Of a DNA stretch of 64,000 bases, positions 32,125-43,448 are shown in pieces; positions within the stretch are counted from its first letter, which is position 1; each line of letters starts with the position of its first letter. The translations under genes were made by a program, and so were the position numbers. This DNA is from Tetradesmus obliquus (lineage: Eukaryota > Chlorophyta > Chlorophyceae > Sphaeropleales > Scenedesmaceae), in NCBI GenBank assembly GCA_030272155.1, contig CP126191.1:7648501-7712500 (forward strand), written 5' to 3'. The notes beneath the pieces were generated by a model that saw nothing but the letters and a program-made list of their open reading frames with translations, was not told the DNA's origin and ran no database searches.

Positions 32125-35100
32125 TCACATCAATCCCTGCTCGAAGATGTGGTCCCTGCTGCCAAAGTCGTAGCTGGCGCCCATGCCGCGCATGCCCTTG
32201 CTGGCCGGCCTGCTGTAGAGGCTGGCCTGGTCAGACGGCACTGCAGGGAACAGACGGTCCTGCAGCAGCAGCAGCAGGCGGCACCAGCCGGTTTGAGCAG
32301 CTGCTGACCTGGCAAGCATGCTGAGCATGCTGCGTGAAGCGCTGCCAGCCGCTGGTCCTTGTACTGACAGATTGCAGGCGTTGCCGGATGCAAGTTCTTG
32401 CCTATTCTGCCAAGAGCACGCTGGCACATGTCTGCCGCTGCCTGCCATCATGCACCCCCTTGCGTAAACCCTTGCGTGCATGCCGGAGCATCATCACCGC
32501 CCCGCCAAAACTGCCTCACCTGCACAGGCCTGCGGTCAGGCCGCCCCTCCAGCTGCAGGATGTCTGCCACATGGTCCACTTTGTTGGAAGGGAGCGCCAG
32601 CTGCACAAGGCACGCACACACACAGCTGCAAGTTGGACCTGATGTTGCAGACTGCATACTACAGCCCCAACACTTGCAGGAACTTCGGAAAAGATTAGTG
32701 CGGCCCCAAGCATGCCTCATGACCCACAGCTGCGGCAGCCAGCCCTGCTGTGCGTGGGGGGCTGCTGGTCCAGCATTGCTTGCGGGTGCGCAGTGGTGCA
32801 TTTACCATGTGTAAAACTGTCATGTCGCATGCACTGCAGCTATGCCAGCTGCGTAGCGCAGCGCACCTCTGGTGACCTCGCCCTGCTGGCCACCTCTGCC
32901 GACACGCGCGGGCTGCGCATCTCCTGCTGGTACGCCGCCGCCTCTGTGCGGTTCATGGGCTCCTCACCCACCTGGCAGCAGCAGCAGTAGAAAACAGGCG
33001 GCAGGTTGCTGCATACGCAAACAGCACATGTCACACACCTGCCGGCAACTACTGCATATGCCCATGGCTCTGCATGCACGCAAACACAGGCATACAAGGC
33101 GATGCCAGCCACGCCAGCAGGAGCGCATGCAGCCACGCTTTTACTTTGGGTGTGATGGCGCGCTTGTCCCTGCCCTGCTGCTTGATCCTGCTGAAGTGGA
33201 AGCGGTTGAACTCGTCATACTCGCTGCGGCTGCGAGGGCTGATCATGTTCTGCAGGTAGTGGTTCATCGGCACAGGCTCAGGGCCCAGGCCCGGCACGCA
33301 TGCAGCATCACCGCCAGCTGCTGCAGCCTCATCATCAAACAGCAGCAGCGGCGGCACCGCCTGCATGCAGCACGGTGAAACGTATTCGTGAAGGTTGAGT
33401 AACAGCCTTGGCATGAAGTTGTTCACACACAGAAGCTGTCGTGAAACTGCTGCACAACACGTGTTGCATCCAGCACCTACAGGCGGAGCTGTGCCTTCAA
33501 ATGGCATACCATAACAGTGAGTGCGCACTCAGTGCACCCCATACATTCCAGACGCCCCGGCATGGCTGTGCAAAAGCCGTACAATAACAGACACGCGGCG
33601 GATTGCCTGCAGGACAATTTTGCAATGCCCTGCAGCCCACCTGGTCTGACCGGCGAGGCAGCTGATGCCGCAGCCCAGCCTCGCCACCATAAGCCGGCTC
33701 TACCTGCTGCTGCTGCGGCACCTGCTCATCCTCCCCTTGCTGCTGCTGCACCAGCCACGCCAGCGGCTGTGCTTGCTGCTGCTGCTGCTGCGCTGCTGCC
33801 CCAGCAGGTGAGCCAGCCGCTGATGGGTAAGCTGCTGCAGCTGCGGCCTCCTGCGCCTCAGGCCCAGCAGCAGCAGACGCTGCAGCAGCCTGCAAGCAGC
33901 AGCCAGCATCCACAGTGTTGCGGTTGCAGCATGATCTGCAGCTGCCAGAACCTGCAAACACACAACTGCTGCCTGCCTCCGATCCCGCAAGCAGGCTGCA
34001 GGACCATACAAGGCAGGCGCTGTCAAGACCTTAAGACCTTACAAGCCACCAAGACGCAGCTCTGCTGTCACCCTGCCTCTCACCTCTGGCCCCAGCAGCA
34101 CCACCTCCTCCAGGTCTTGCAGGAAGCTCATGTACTGCACAAACCTGCCGGTGGTGCCTGGCGGTGACACCAGCACCACGCGGCGCGGAATGGATTTTGC
34201 ATAGCAGCAGCAGTTCAGCAGCAGGAGAGTCCAACAATGTTGTTGATGCCAGTTGAGCCGAGGATACTGGACAGATGGGACAAGGTGGAGGCACATCACA
34301 GGGTTGCTGATGGCAACAGGCAGGGGGCACATGAGCAGATCAACTCACCATATGTATGGCGCAGCAGCATGTCCAGCATGGTTGCTCCATCCACTGCTGC
34401 CAGCAGCGGCCTGCAGTGGCTCTGCAGCCAGCCCTCCAGCTGCGCACGCGGCACAGCACCCACGCCAGTCCTGGCAGCAGCAACAGCAGCATCAGCAGCA
34501 GAGTGCAACAGGCCAGCACGCACATCTAGTTCAGGATATCACCAAGAGTGGTGCATACTATTGTAGTTCTGCACGTTGCAGAAGGGCTGATGATTGCAGC
34601 CCAACACATTCAAGTGAGCGGGCAAGCGACAACGTAGGCATGCGTGTTAACCTGTGCCAAGCAAGTGATTACTGGTGCTTTGCGTGCGCTATGTGGTGCC
34701 ATGTTCGCCCACCACACGCACCTGTCGCACTGCTTGCACAGCTTCATCAGCGTCTGCAGTGACTCCATGTACTGGTTGACCACCTGGGGCGAGGGGCTCA
34801 GCAGCCGCAGCTGCGGCGGTGCCACGCCAGCACGCCCAGGCTGCTGCTGCGGTGACTGCTGCTGTGACAGCGGCTGCTGTTGCTGCAGGTACTGCTGCTG
34901 CTGCGGTGCTCCTGCAGCGGGTTGATATGCCTCGCGGGCGGCTGTGCCTGCTGTTGCTGCAGCAGTGTTCATGGCAGCGCCAGCCCTGTAGAATGCAGCA
35001 CGTATGGAGGAACTGAGGTCAGCGTAACATCAAGCTAGTTGGCAATCCCAGAACAGAGCAGCACAAGGTGCAAAAGTATGGCCTAGCGAACAGCAACACC

Positions 35101-36445
35101 TGTCAGCCATGGTGCACAGCAAGCCTGCTGCCAACAGCCACAACTCACCCGGACACCTCATAGCCCACATTCCACGAAGGGTTGCCCTGCTCCAGCAGCA
35201 ACAGCAAGGGAACAGAATGCACAAAATGTTCAACAGCTGCCTGCAGTGATGGCTTGCTGTGTATTTGAACATGCTGCTGAGTGCAGCTACTACCTTGCCA
35301 CACAGCACTGCAGCTGCGTGTGTGCTAGCATCCCACAACAAAAAGAGCAAGGGCAACCGTTGATGTTTGCACTCTGCGTGCTATGCATGACAGCTTGCAG
35401 GTCCGACAGCTTTTGACAGCGCATTGATGGGCATGCAGACGCTCTCGCGGCTGCAATGGCAGTCTGCTGCTGTTGTGACCAGGCCCGTGCTCACCGGCCC
35501 CAGGCCCAGCTCCAGCGCTTCAACCAGCGCACGGTCAAACACAAACTCAATGCGGCCAGCCCTGTTGCGCACCAGCTGGCCCACACTGGGAAACACCACC
35601 TGGCAAGGCACCAGTGGAACAGTTCGGCAGTGATGGCAGCATGACAGAACGGGGTGAGTGCTGACAACAAAGAGCTGCACTCCCTACTGTAACATTGCTG
35701 AGCCTTATGCCTGCTGCTGTTCTGCTGGTCACGCCTATGAATGCAGCAGCGGACGACACACATGTCCTCGTGCTGTTACTGTCCTGTTCGTGCTGCGCTG
35801 GCTGTGGGGGCTGTATCGTTGCATCAAGCAATGGTTTAGCTGCGCCACTCGAAAGCAACATCAGGCAGGTGACCAGCACCTTGATGGCGTGCCCTGACAC
35901 AATGTGGGTCGCCAGCCTCTGCAGGATCTCCGACAAGAGGCGCTGAGCAATGCTCCGGTGGATTTGAGCATCCTGGGAGATCAGCTGGTAGTTGAGCTGC
36001 GCCACTGCTGCACGGCTCAGGAGCCTGAACTTGCTATTCTCCTGTGACACGCCGCCAAAGCGGCCCTCCAGCAGGCTGAAGGTGGGCCTATAGCGCTTGT
36101 AAGTGGCATATCTGTCCTCCAGCGCCTGTCCTACTGCAAATGTGCCAAGGGCAGGTAGCAGTACACCCTGCAGGCAACAGTAGACACAGCAGCGAGCAGG
36201 GGTGTCCATGGTGCTGCTGTGGTGAACTGTGCTGTACGTGGCTCAACCGCATGCATGCCCGGCCAACGCACCTTGTGTGACTTGAGGCTGACGTTAATGA
36301 AGTTACTGAGGCCATTCCAGAGGTGCCTGATGCCCGCTGGGCTGATATGGTTGCGCTGGGCAAAGACACTGCTAGACGCCTCAGTCACGAGCCTGTCGTT
36401 GTCACAGATAAAGATAGGCCTCTGCACTAAACCCGGATACGCCAT
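32125..36445 (-). CDS. CCDC81-like protein with tandem HU-fold domains, about 12 exons
   Basis: CCDC81 family proteins carry two eukaryotic HU-like domains and localise to cilia or centrosomes. Exons: 36272-36445, 35880-36167, 35495-35599, 35149-35186, 34722-34985, 34349-34470, one ending at 34084, 33641-33889, 33145-33360, 32867-32971, 32520-32600, 32125-32259. The first HU domain shows the family pattern LWNGLSNFINVSLKSHKG then VLLPALGTF and RPTFSLLEGRF. The second shows RLLSEILQRLATHIVSGHA then FPSVGQLVRNRAGRIEF. After that come a Gln/Ala-rich region, MNHYLQNMISPRSRSEYDEF and a tail ending RDHIFEQGLM. Phases agree except around exon 7, which encodes RRVVLVSPPGTTGRF; I find no AG acceptor giving the right frame, so that exon may be wrong or use an unusual site. 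Family assignment is by motif memory; the ciliary role is known for animals only. Confidence 0.72.
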
Positions 36446-37580
36446 ACTTGAGATGATGCAGCGCCCTAGAATCAGCGAGAGCTCCCCATAGCTGTTGTTG
36501 TTGATTTCGGAGATGCTGAGCAGACGGGCAAGCTGTGCTCAAACGAAAGCAACTGAACCCAATGTGGTGGTGAATGAAATCAACGACAGCCGAAGGTGCG
36601 ATGTCACCAGCTGTTACAACTTTTTGATTGCCACCCGACAGCTGGGTGCTCAGCAGCAGCGTACTCTTAACCTCTGCTTGCAGCCAAGCCCAGGATCAAT
36701 TTTCTGATCATAAAGCACTCATGAACCCAATTGTAGTAGCCTCGCGTGGCAGCAGGAGCAGCTACTCCAGCTTGATGCATCACCAGCTGTCACAGCTGCG
36801 GCAGCTGCACTAGTGGCTCAGTCACTGAGTCGGTGAGCACAGGCAATGACCAGCCTGGCTTGTGATTATGGACAGACTGATCACCATGGAGACACGGCAC
36901 AGCATCACCCAAGCAGGTGATTCAGTGCGCCGCGAAGATACACGCTTTGTGTGTCACACGGCGGGAACACAGCCCGTTTTTGAGCCAATGACAGGCTCAT
37001 TGGGCAACCACTAGATCAACCATCCTCTGGATTTGGACATACACACTATTGCGCATGAACTTGCAAGCCGGCAGCTGCGCCACCTGCTGCCCACACTGTG
37101 ACAGTGTCACACACGGTGGCGGCCACTGGGTGGTACCCCAGCCTGCCAGGCCAGTGCCCGCTATGCTGTGCCATGGATAATGTCATGATTTGAAATGATA
37201 CCCTCGACAAGACACTTGAACATGTGCTGTGGAATGCAAAAATGCACACACATACAACGACGCGCTTTTCAATCGAACGACTACTCAGAATCCTTCCATG
37301 CTTACATGCTATATGCAAACTCTCTGTGAACAACCCAGTTGCTGGCGTAAAAACACACATGCAGATCATTCACAGCTGTCATGCACCCACCCAAGAAAAC
37401 CCCAGATACAGCATGACAGAGGCAACAACGGCACAAGCATCTGTTGCACACCTAAATGCAGTCCATCTTTCAACAGCCACATATACAAGCTGCACAGAAG
37501 TTGTTCAGAGCGAACTTGGCATTGGCTTCTGGGCTTCAACTCCACTCAGTTTGAAGGCTTGTTTCGCGCCGTCATCAGCA
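36446..37580. other. Intergenic region, no recognisable gene
   Basis: Holds the presumed promoter of the CCDC81-like gene at its left end and the 3' UTR of the next minus-strand gene at its right, with TGTAA (minus) at 37302-37306, 275 nt after that stop. The minus-strand frame stays open for about 28 codons above the ATG at 36445, so a start further upstream is possible. Confidence 0.5.
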
Positions 37581-38971
37581 TCACCAGGGCGCCTGCTGCA
37601 GCCGCAAGTCACGCTGCAGGCGCCGCCTGCGCAGCCGTGAGCCATGCCGCAAAGGCTTGTGCAGTTTGTAGCGCTCGCCAGCAAGCTGCGTGGGGTTGGC
37701 CGGCAGCAGCGCCTCCCGTGCATCCTCCACGTCAGCGCTGCGCACACACTCCAGCACAGCAGCGGCCCCACCTGTAAAATCTGCTGCTGCTACTGCTGCT
37801 GCTGCTGCTGCATCGGCTGCTGCTGGGCTGCTGCCACCACCACCCTGTGCCGCCTGCTGCTGCGCCGCACACCATGCCAGCCACCGAGGACTTGGCTCAA
37901 CTACGACAGCCGTGCTCCTGCTGGCGCTGCAGCTGCTGCTGCCATCAGCAGCAGCAGGCCCCCACAGCAGCTGCAGCAGCTCCTCGCTGCCTTCCCCTTC
38001 TACCTCCTCCCAGCGCAGCAGCCGCGGCTCCTTACCCAGGTGGCTGCTGCTGCTGCTGCTGCTGCTAGTTTGCTGTAACACCGCACCCCGCACCGACTGC
38101 CCTGCCACATCAAATTGCTGCTGAGGCTCCCGCTGCAGCTCCAGCAGCGGCCCCAGCGCCTCCAGCACCCGCTGCGCTGACACAGCACGCAGCACAAACA
38201 GCGGCACGCCTGCCGCTTGCGCTGCCCTGCGCGCCTCTGCCAGGTTGACTGCCTTGCCTGTGCGCTTGTTGCGCGAGGTGAGCACCGCGTCAGCAAACTG
38301 CATGGTGTCCACCACTACGACGCGGCCCTCCAGGCCGGCCACATCCAGGGCCTTGTACAGGCGCAGGTCATCAATGCCGTACCTGACGGGACAGCAGTTG
38401 CACAGCGGTACATGTCGGGCCAATGAGGAGCGCAAGTTTTTCAGAGTGCGTGATGACGCTGACAGCTCTGGGTCGGCTGTGTGCACAGCTGCCAGCCGGA
38501 TCCGTTAGGGCGCAGGCAGTTTCTGTCCAGGAAAGATACTCTAAATAGCTGCGCTGCACAACTAGCAACGCCACGTCGCTGCATAGCTGGCAAGCCTCTG
38601 CTGCTACTGCACCCCTGCGCACCTGAACACCCGCAGCACTGGCTGCCCTGGCTTGGGTGGCCCGGCCTTACGCAGGCGCCTTGCAATGTCCTGAGCAGCT
38701 TCCGGCGTGAGGTGCAGCTTGTCTGCTGCTGCGTAGCGAGGCTGGCGGGCAGCACCCGCCTGCATCGCCACTGCCCGTGGTGCTGCTGCTGCCTTTGTGG
38801 GCTGGTCTGCTGCTGGCACAGAGTAGATAGGAGTAGGGAGTGCACTGTCTGCTGCAGAGTTCCACGTGCTGCTGCTACTGCTGTTGCTGCCGCTGCCAGT
38901 GGGTGCGGCTGTTGCTGCCTGCGCTATAAGTGCATCCAGGTCGTCTGCTGCTGGATCGGGCTGCACAACAA

Positions 38972-39015
<44 letters not shown>

Positions 39016-39302
39016 TGCTGCTGGTGGTGGTTCAAAGGCTTCCTGCGGCTGCGCGGCTGCGGCTGTGTAGGCGGTTGCTTGTTGCTGTGTTGAGCAGGCA
39101 CACCAGCAGGAGGGCTGTAGCTGAAGGATGCCTTCCTGCGCTCCACTGTCGAGCTCCAGCTGCTGCCATCTACTGTGGGAGCTGCAGGCTGTTGTTTCTT
39201 GGATGCATACAGTTCTGACTTGGCTCTGGTAGCCTTCCAAGTGCTTCTCCATGCTGACAGAGATGGTGCAGGTGGCAGCAGCAGCAGGGAACTGGGTACC
39301 AT
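37581..39302 (-). CDS. Poly-Gln protein with a Ycf45-like R3H-associated region, 2 exons, about 493 aa
   Basis: Exon 1 (38623-39302) and exon 2 (37581-38382) join in phase through AG-G. The N-terminal half is disordered, with a run of about 18 Gln and Ser/Ala tracts. The conserved-looking part spans the junction: LTPEAAQDIARRLRKAG, then RYGIDDLRLYKALD, VVVDTMQFADAVLTSRNKRT and AGVPLFVLRAVSAQRVLEAL. This follows the pattern of the segment after the ATPase domain in Ycf45/SPD1-type R3H proteins (a YGI motif, an ADAVL motif, then a P-hydrophobic-V-hydrophobic strand before a helix ending AL). Near the C-terminus ALLPANPTQL is followed by RYKLH, an RxxxH motif as in R3H nucleic-acid-binding domains. 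No ATPase domain is present. The assignment is tentative. Head-to-head with the UFD1-UBX gene. Confidence 0.55.
38973..39023. repeat. (CAG)n tract coding poly-Gln
   Basis: About 17 CTG units on the plus strand with one GTT interruption, read as Gln on the minus strand inside the preceding gene. Confidence 0.95.
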
Positions 39303-40115
39303 GAGTAGAGAAGCAGCAACAGGTGACCTTCATTCTAGTCTTGTGGGAGGACGCAATCGATCCAGTATGCAGCAGCAGCAACAAATGCAAATGCAAGCTT
39401 CTTGTCATGCCAGGGCTTGTTGACGAGTTCTCGATGTCTCGGGCAAAAGCGTATTCTCGTACTCTGAGCCCTGCAAAAACAGGCTCAGTGCACGCTGATT
39501 AGAAGTTTCATGATTGCACAGCCAGCATTCTTTGCCAACGTTTCTAACCTCGCTTCTGCACATGCTGCGAACCAACTGCACCTCTCATTGCTAGCTGTCG
39601 TCGCAGCACGTTGATCTTGTTAACCTGTTCGCCCTCGTTCCGAGCTGGTGGCAGAACAGAGCGTAGCTAGGCTGAACAGCAGTGAGTGCCTCAGCCACAG
39701 CACATGGGCCGCTACCAGTGTGCTAGTCATCATCTGCAACAGCACTGCCCTTGCCATGTGTTGTGTCTGGCTGCCTGCTCTCCTGATTAGCATCAGGTTT
39801 GCAGTTGTGCTCATTGCAGTTCGCTGCACTGTCCTGGAAGACGTCCAGGCAGCTTATATAATGCCGCTGCATGCACACTGCACGACTGCGTTGCATGCAC
39901 CATGGTGTTGAAGCATCTGTGTCACAGAGGCATCACCAGCCTATGAGGCCAGCAGTAGAACAACTGGAAACACATACTTGTAAGCAACCAGCAGCAGTGT
40001 TGTGTGGCAAAGTCAAATAGTTACTGCTGCGCTCACCTTCGCCGCTCAACCAGGCACCTGACGCTTGGCAGCCGCGGCGGCAGCAGATAACAGCACGTCC
40101 GCAAGCTGTGCAGTC
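39303..40115. promoter_or_regulatory. Divergent intergenic region, 813 bases
   Basis: Separates the start codons of the Ycf45-like gene (minus) and the UFD1-UBX gene (plus). No frame or RNA recognised. A TATATAA-like motif near 39857 (cttatataatg) is a weak TATA candidate for the plus strand. Confidence 0.45.
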
Positions 40116-42509
40116 ATGCTCAGTGGAGAGCTCAAGGCGGCAGCCAGCAAGCTGCAGAAAGAGCAGGCGCAGCGGACAGAAAAAGAGCGGCAGCGCCTTG
40201 AGAAAGAGCGCATCTTGGCAGAGCGCCAGCGTCAACGCCAGCAGCAGCGGGAGGAGGAGGCCCGTGCAAAGCGATTGGAGGCAGCAGCAGCTGCAGCAGC
40301 GGTGAGAGACTACTGCCAATCTGCTAGCAGCCACGGCAACTTGTATGCTGCAGGCACAGCAGGAGGGGGTACTGGTTGCAAGGGTTGCATGCTTGCATGC
40401 AAAGGGTATTTTGCTGCTCGCAGCTCCTTGGTTGCGTTGCAGAGCATACGTCAAACCAGCACATGTGTCCCGGGCCACTTAGGAATCCAGCACTTGCTGT
40501 GTATGGTGACTTTACATGTTTGCAGGAAGAAGAGCGCCACTTCAGAGACCTAGAGGAGAACAGAGGGGTGTCGCTGCGTGTGCAGCTTGCAGCAGCGCCT
40601 GCCAGTGCAGATGCGGCGTCATCCCGTGGCATCAAGCGCGCAGCAGACAAGCTGCTGCTGCCGCCGTCGGTGGGCGCCTCCTTGATGTCGCAGGACGCCC
40701 CAAAGAACGGCGCCATGCTGTTTGAGGTTGCTGCAAGCAATGGCGGCAGGACGCACGCAGGCGTGCTGGAGTTCACTGCACCTGAGGGTGTGGTGCTGCT
40801 GCCTGAAAAGGTAGCAAACTGCTTGTGGGGCTTACCTGGCAGCAGCGATGGCGGCGGCGGCAGCAGCCGCGAGAGCAGGGCAGCTTACCAGGCGCGTGCC
40901 GGCAGCCCGAGTGCAGCAGCAGGCCCAGCCAGCAGCAGCAGCAGCAGCAGCAGGTGCTGTGGTCAGGTGTGGGTGCGGTACAAGCGGCTGCCTAAGGGCA
41001 CGTATGTGCGCTTCCAGCCTGAGCTGCGTGCGTTCCATGAGGTGGTGGGCAGTGACCCTGAGCTGCTGCGCAGCACGCTGGAGCAGTGCCTGCTGGGCTA
41101 CTGCACGCTCTCACAAGGTGCGGGGGCAGGCCTGGGAGTGCAGCAGCTGCTGCCGAATGTGCAGCAGTGGCGTGTGCACCGTCTTCCACCTCAGCGGCTG
41201 GAGGTGTTTCTGTGGTTGCTTATGCCGCAGCCCTGTGCTGCTTCATATGCGGTTGTGCTGTTGCTGCCTGCCAGCTGATGATGGCTTCAGGTTGCGCCCG
41301 CCAGGTGACGCTGTTGTGTCATGCGTGCTGCTGCTGACAGCTGCCGCCCTGCACGTCCCTGCCTGCAGGCGACTGGGTGCAGGTGCCGTACGCTGGCGAG
41401 AGCTACAACCTGCGCGTGCTGGAGGTGCAGCCGGGCGGCGCTGTCAGCGTCATCGATACAGACATTGCGGCTGACGTGGGCCCGTCCATAGAGACGGAGG
41501 GCTACCTGCGGGCGCAGGAGGAGGAGCAGGCGCGCAAGGCTGAGCGGCAGCGGCAGGCACGCGAGGCGGCGGAGCATGAGGCAGCGCAGGTGAGTGCCTG
41601 GCTGTGTTGCAGGCATAGCATCAGCACTGTGTGCATACTGTTGGTGGTGTGTGCATGTCATAATGGCCCCTTAGCCAGCAGGATAGACTGATGGCTAGTT
41701 GCAAAGCACATGTGATGCCTCTTGTACATGACTCTGTGCAGCTGGGGTTGCATTCACACGCACCAACATGCTTGTTGCTGATTGATTAGTGTGAATGGTG
41801 ATGAAGCTTGTTGCTGTGTCTGTTGCGTTTCAGGCGCTTGCAGCTGAGCAGGCAGCCGCTGAGGCAGAGGCACGCCGCCAGGCAGAGGACGCCGCGCACC
41901 GCTTGCAGATACAGGCACAAAAGGCAGCGCTAGTGGCGCCAGAGCTAGCAGCAGACAGTGATGTGCCACACCTGACGCTGCTGTTCAGGCTACCAGATGG
42001 CAGCAGGCTGTCGCGGCGCTTTGGGCTGCAGCAGCATCTGCAGGAGTTGTACGACTTTGTCGACAGCAAGGTGCGTGTTCTGGGGCTGTTGACGAAAGAC
42101 ATTGCATTTTGCTTGCTGTGCTGCGAGGCATGTTTGCACAGCAGCCAGCACGGGAGAGTTGGTGGACGTTTAGTGCCAGGAGTGTGGACCCCCACTGCGT
42201 GCGCCCAGTGCCTGGCGCAAGGTCGGCGCTACTTGCTGCTCGAGTATGCGTGCATCTGCCACTGCACGGTGCTGTCGCAACACGTCGCTTTCCTTGTTAT
42301 CCGCGTCATTGTCCCTGACTATTGTATCTGGCGCTGTCCGTGTGGCACACGTGTGCATGCAGGGAGCTGGCGGGTTGTTGCCTGGAACCTACCAGCTGGT
42401 GCTGCAGTTTCCCCGCAAAGTGTTACAGGCGGCCACAGACCTGACCTTGACAGATGCTGGCTTGGAGGCAGCCAGCCAACAAGCAGTTTTGCTTGAACCA
42501 GTATCCTGA
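40116..42509 (+). CDS. UFD1-fold plus UBX-domain protein, 5 exons, about 460 aa
   Basis: Probable adaptor of the Cdc48/p97 segregase. Exons, all in phase: 40116-40301, 40526-41117, 41369-41589, 41834-42070, 42363-42509. The N-terminus is a highly charged helix (residues 1-62, rich in ERQRQRQQQREEE). The UFD1 fold follows: KLLLPPSVGASL, LEFTAPEGVVLLPEKV, then VWVRYKRLPKGTYVRFQPEL and the lobe with LLRSTLEQCLLGYCTLSQGD, VQVPYAGESYNLRVLEVQPG and VIDTDIAADV. A second charged helix leads to a UBX domain: LTLLFRLPDGSRLSRRFGLQ, LQELYDFVDSK, GTYQLVLQFPRKV, and a C-terminus ending at the UBX helix and strand. UFD1 normally binds ubiquitin chains with NPL4; UBX binds the p97 N-domain. Both in one chain would give substrate and p97 binding without NPL4. 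The ATG is the first Met in frame and follows a TAA. No TGTAA was found within 900 bases downstream. Confidence 0.9.
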
Positions 42510-43448
42510 ATTGCTGGCTCCATGTCCACCGCCTGCACCACATGCTCTCATGGCTTGCAACCGACCACGGTGGACGCAAGCACTCACTGGCGACTGGCTG
42601 GTTGTTGTGCTGGCGCACGCCGTCCCATCGCGCGCGTGTTGTTGGGTTACATGGTATTTCCATACGTTAAATGTTTTTGTTGGCAAAAAACATTGTTAAG
42701 GCATGCTTTAGCATGGGTCTCCTTTGTCTATCGCCGGGCCGGGTGCCGCAGAGAGACGTGACCACATCTGTGAACTTACCGAGGATCTCCCAAAAGGCAT
42801 GTGTCTGCAAAAGCACTATTTGAGATGCTAGAGCGGCTCGTTGGAGCAATCTAAGCGAATCGCTGAGACCTCAGGCCAGGGCTCACTTCAGACAGTGGTT
42901 TCCTCCCTATATCGGTGCAGTAGCGACACAGCTCCCTTCATTAGTCTTTGTAGTACAGGTTGTCGTCTTTTTGCACACCAACACAGGCATGAGGACGCAG
43001 CCTACGAGTACCAGCAATTGTGTCGACGCATCAGCCAGCTCTATAAGGACGTTTTAGCCTAGTATGCAATGTCAACAAGCGCTGGAGGTATCCACACAAA
43101 CAGATAGCCCGAGAGAGAGCTGTGCATCCAAAGGTGAGCAGCTTTAAGCGGGCGAGGCGCTCATACAGCCCAAGCGCAGCTGATTTCAGGGCGTCAAATA
43201 AAGTGATGATGAGTTTATGTTACAACTTGAGGCAGCATCTTTGGCTTGTTCAGCTGCTTGACAGTGAAAGGCGGAGGAGCCGACTGTTGCGCCCAGGATC
43301 ACGCCCCACGCCTTGCTACTCCTTTCGTTTTGATTTAGCACCACATCAAAGTCCTTCAGTGCCATGCGCGCACTGCCTGGTTACGCCTCCGCTCAACATT
43401 GCCTGCCACGTCCGCTTTGTCGTGAACGCAGGTGTGGGGTGCAGTGCG
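42510..43448. other. Intergenic region between UFD1-UBX and the SAND gene
   Basis: No conserved frame. It should hold the 3' UTR of the first gene and the promoter and 5' UTR of the second. The plus-strand frame is open upstream of the chosen SAND-gene ATG back to about 43122, but that part has no conserved look. Confidence 0.4.

Noticed and set aside
32000-32200. Plus-strand gene behind a TATATA-like motif at about 32010
   Set aside because: The only following frame is about 32 codons, antisense to the CCDC81-like last exon, and shows no conservation.
43122-43448. An N-terminal extension of the SAND protein from an earlier frame
   Set aside because: The extra residues have no conserved features and an acceptor-like CAG lies just before 43433; the ATG at 43449 is simpler.
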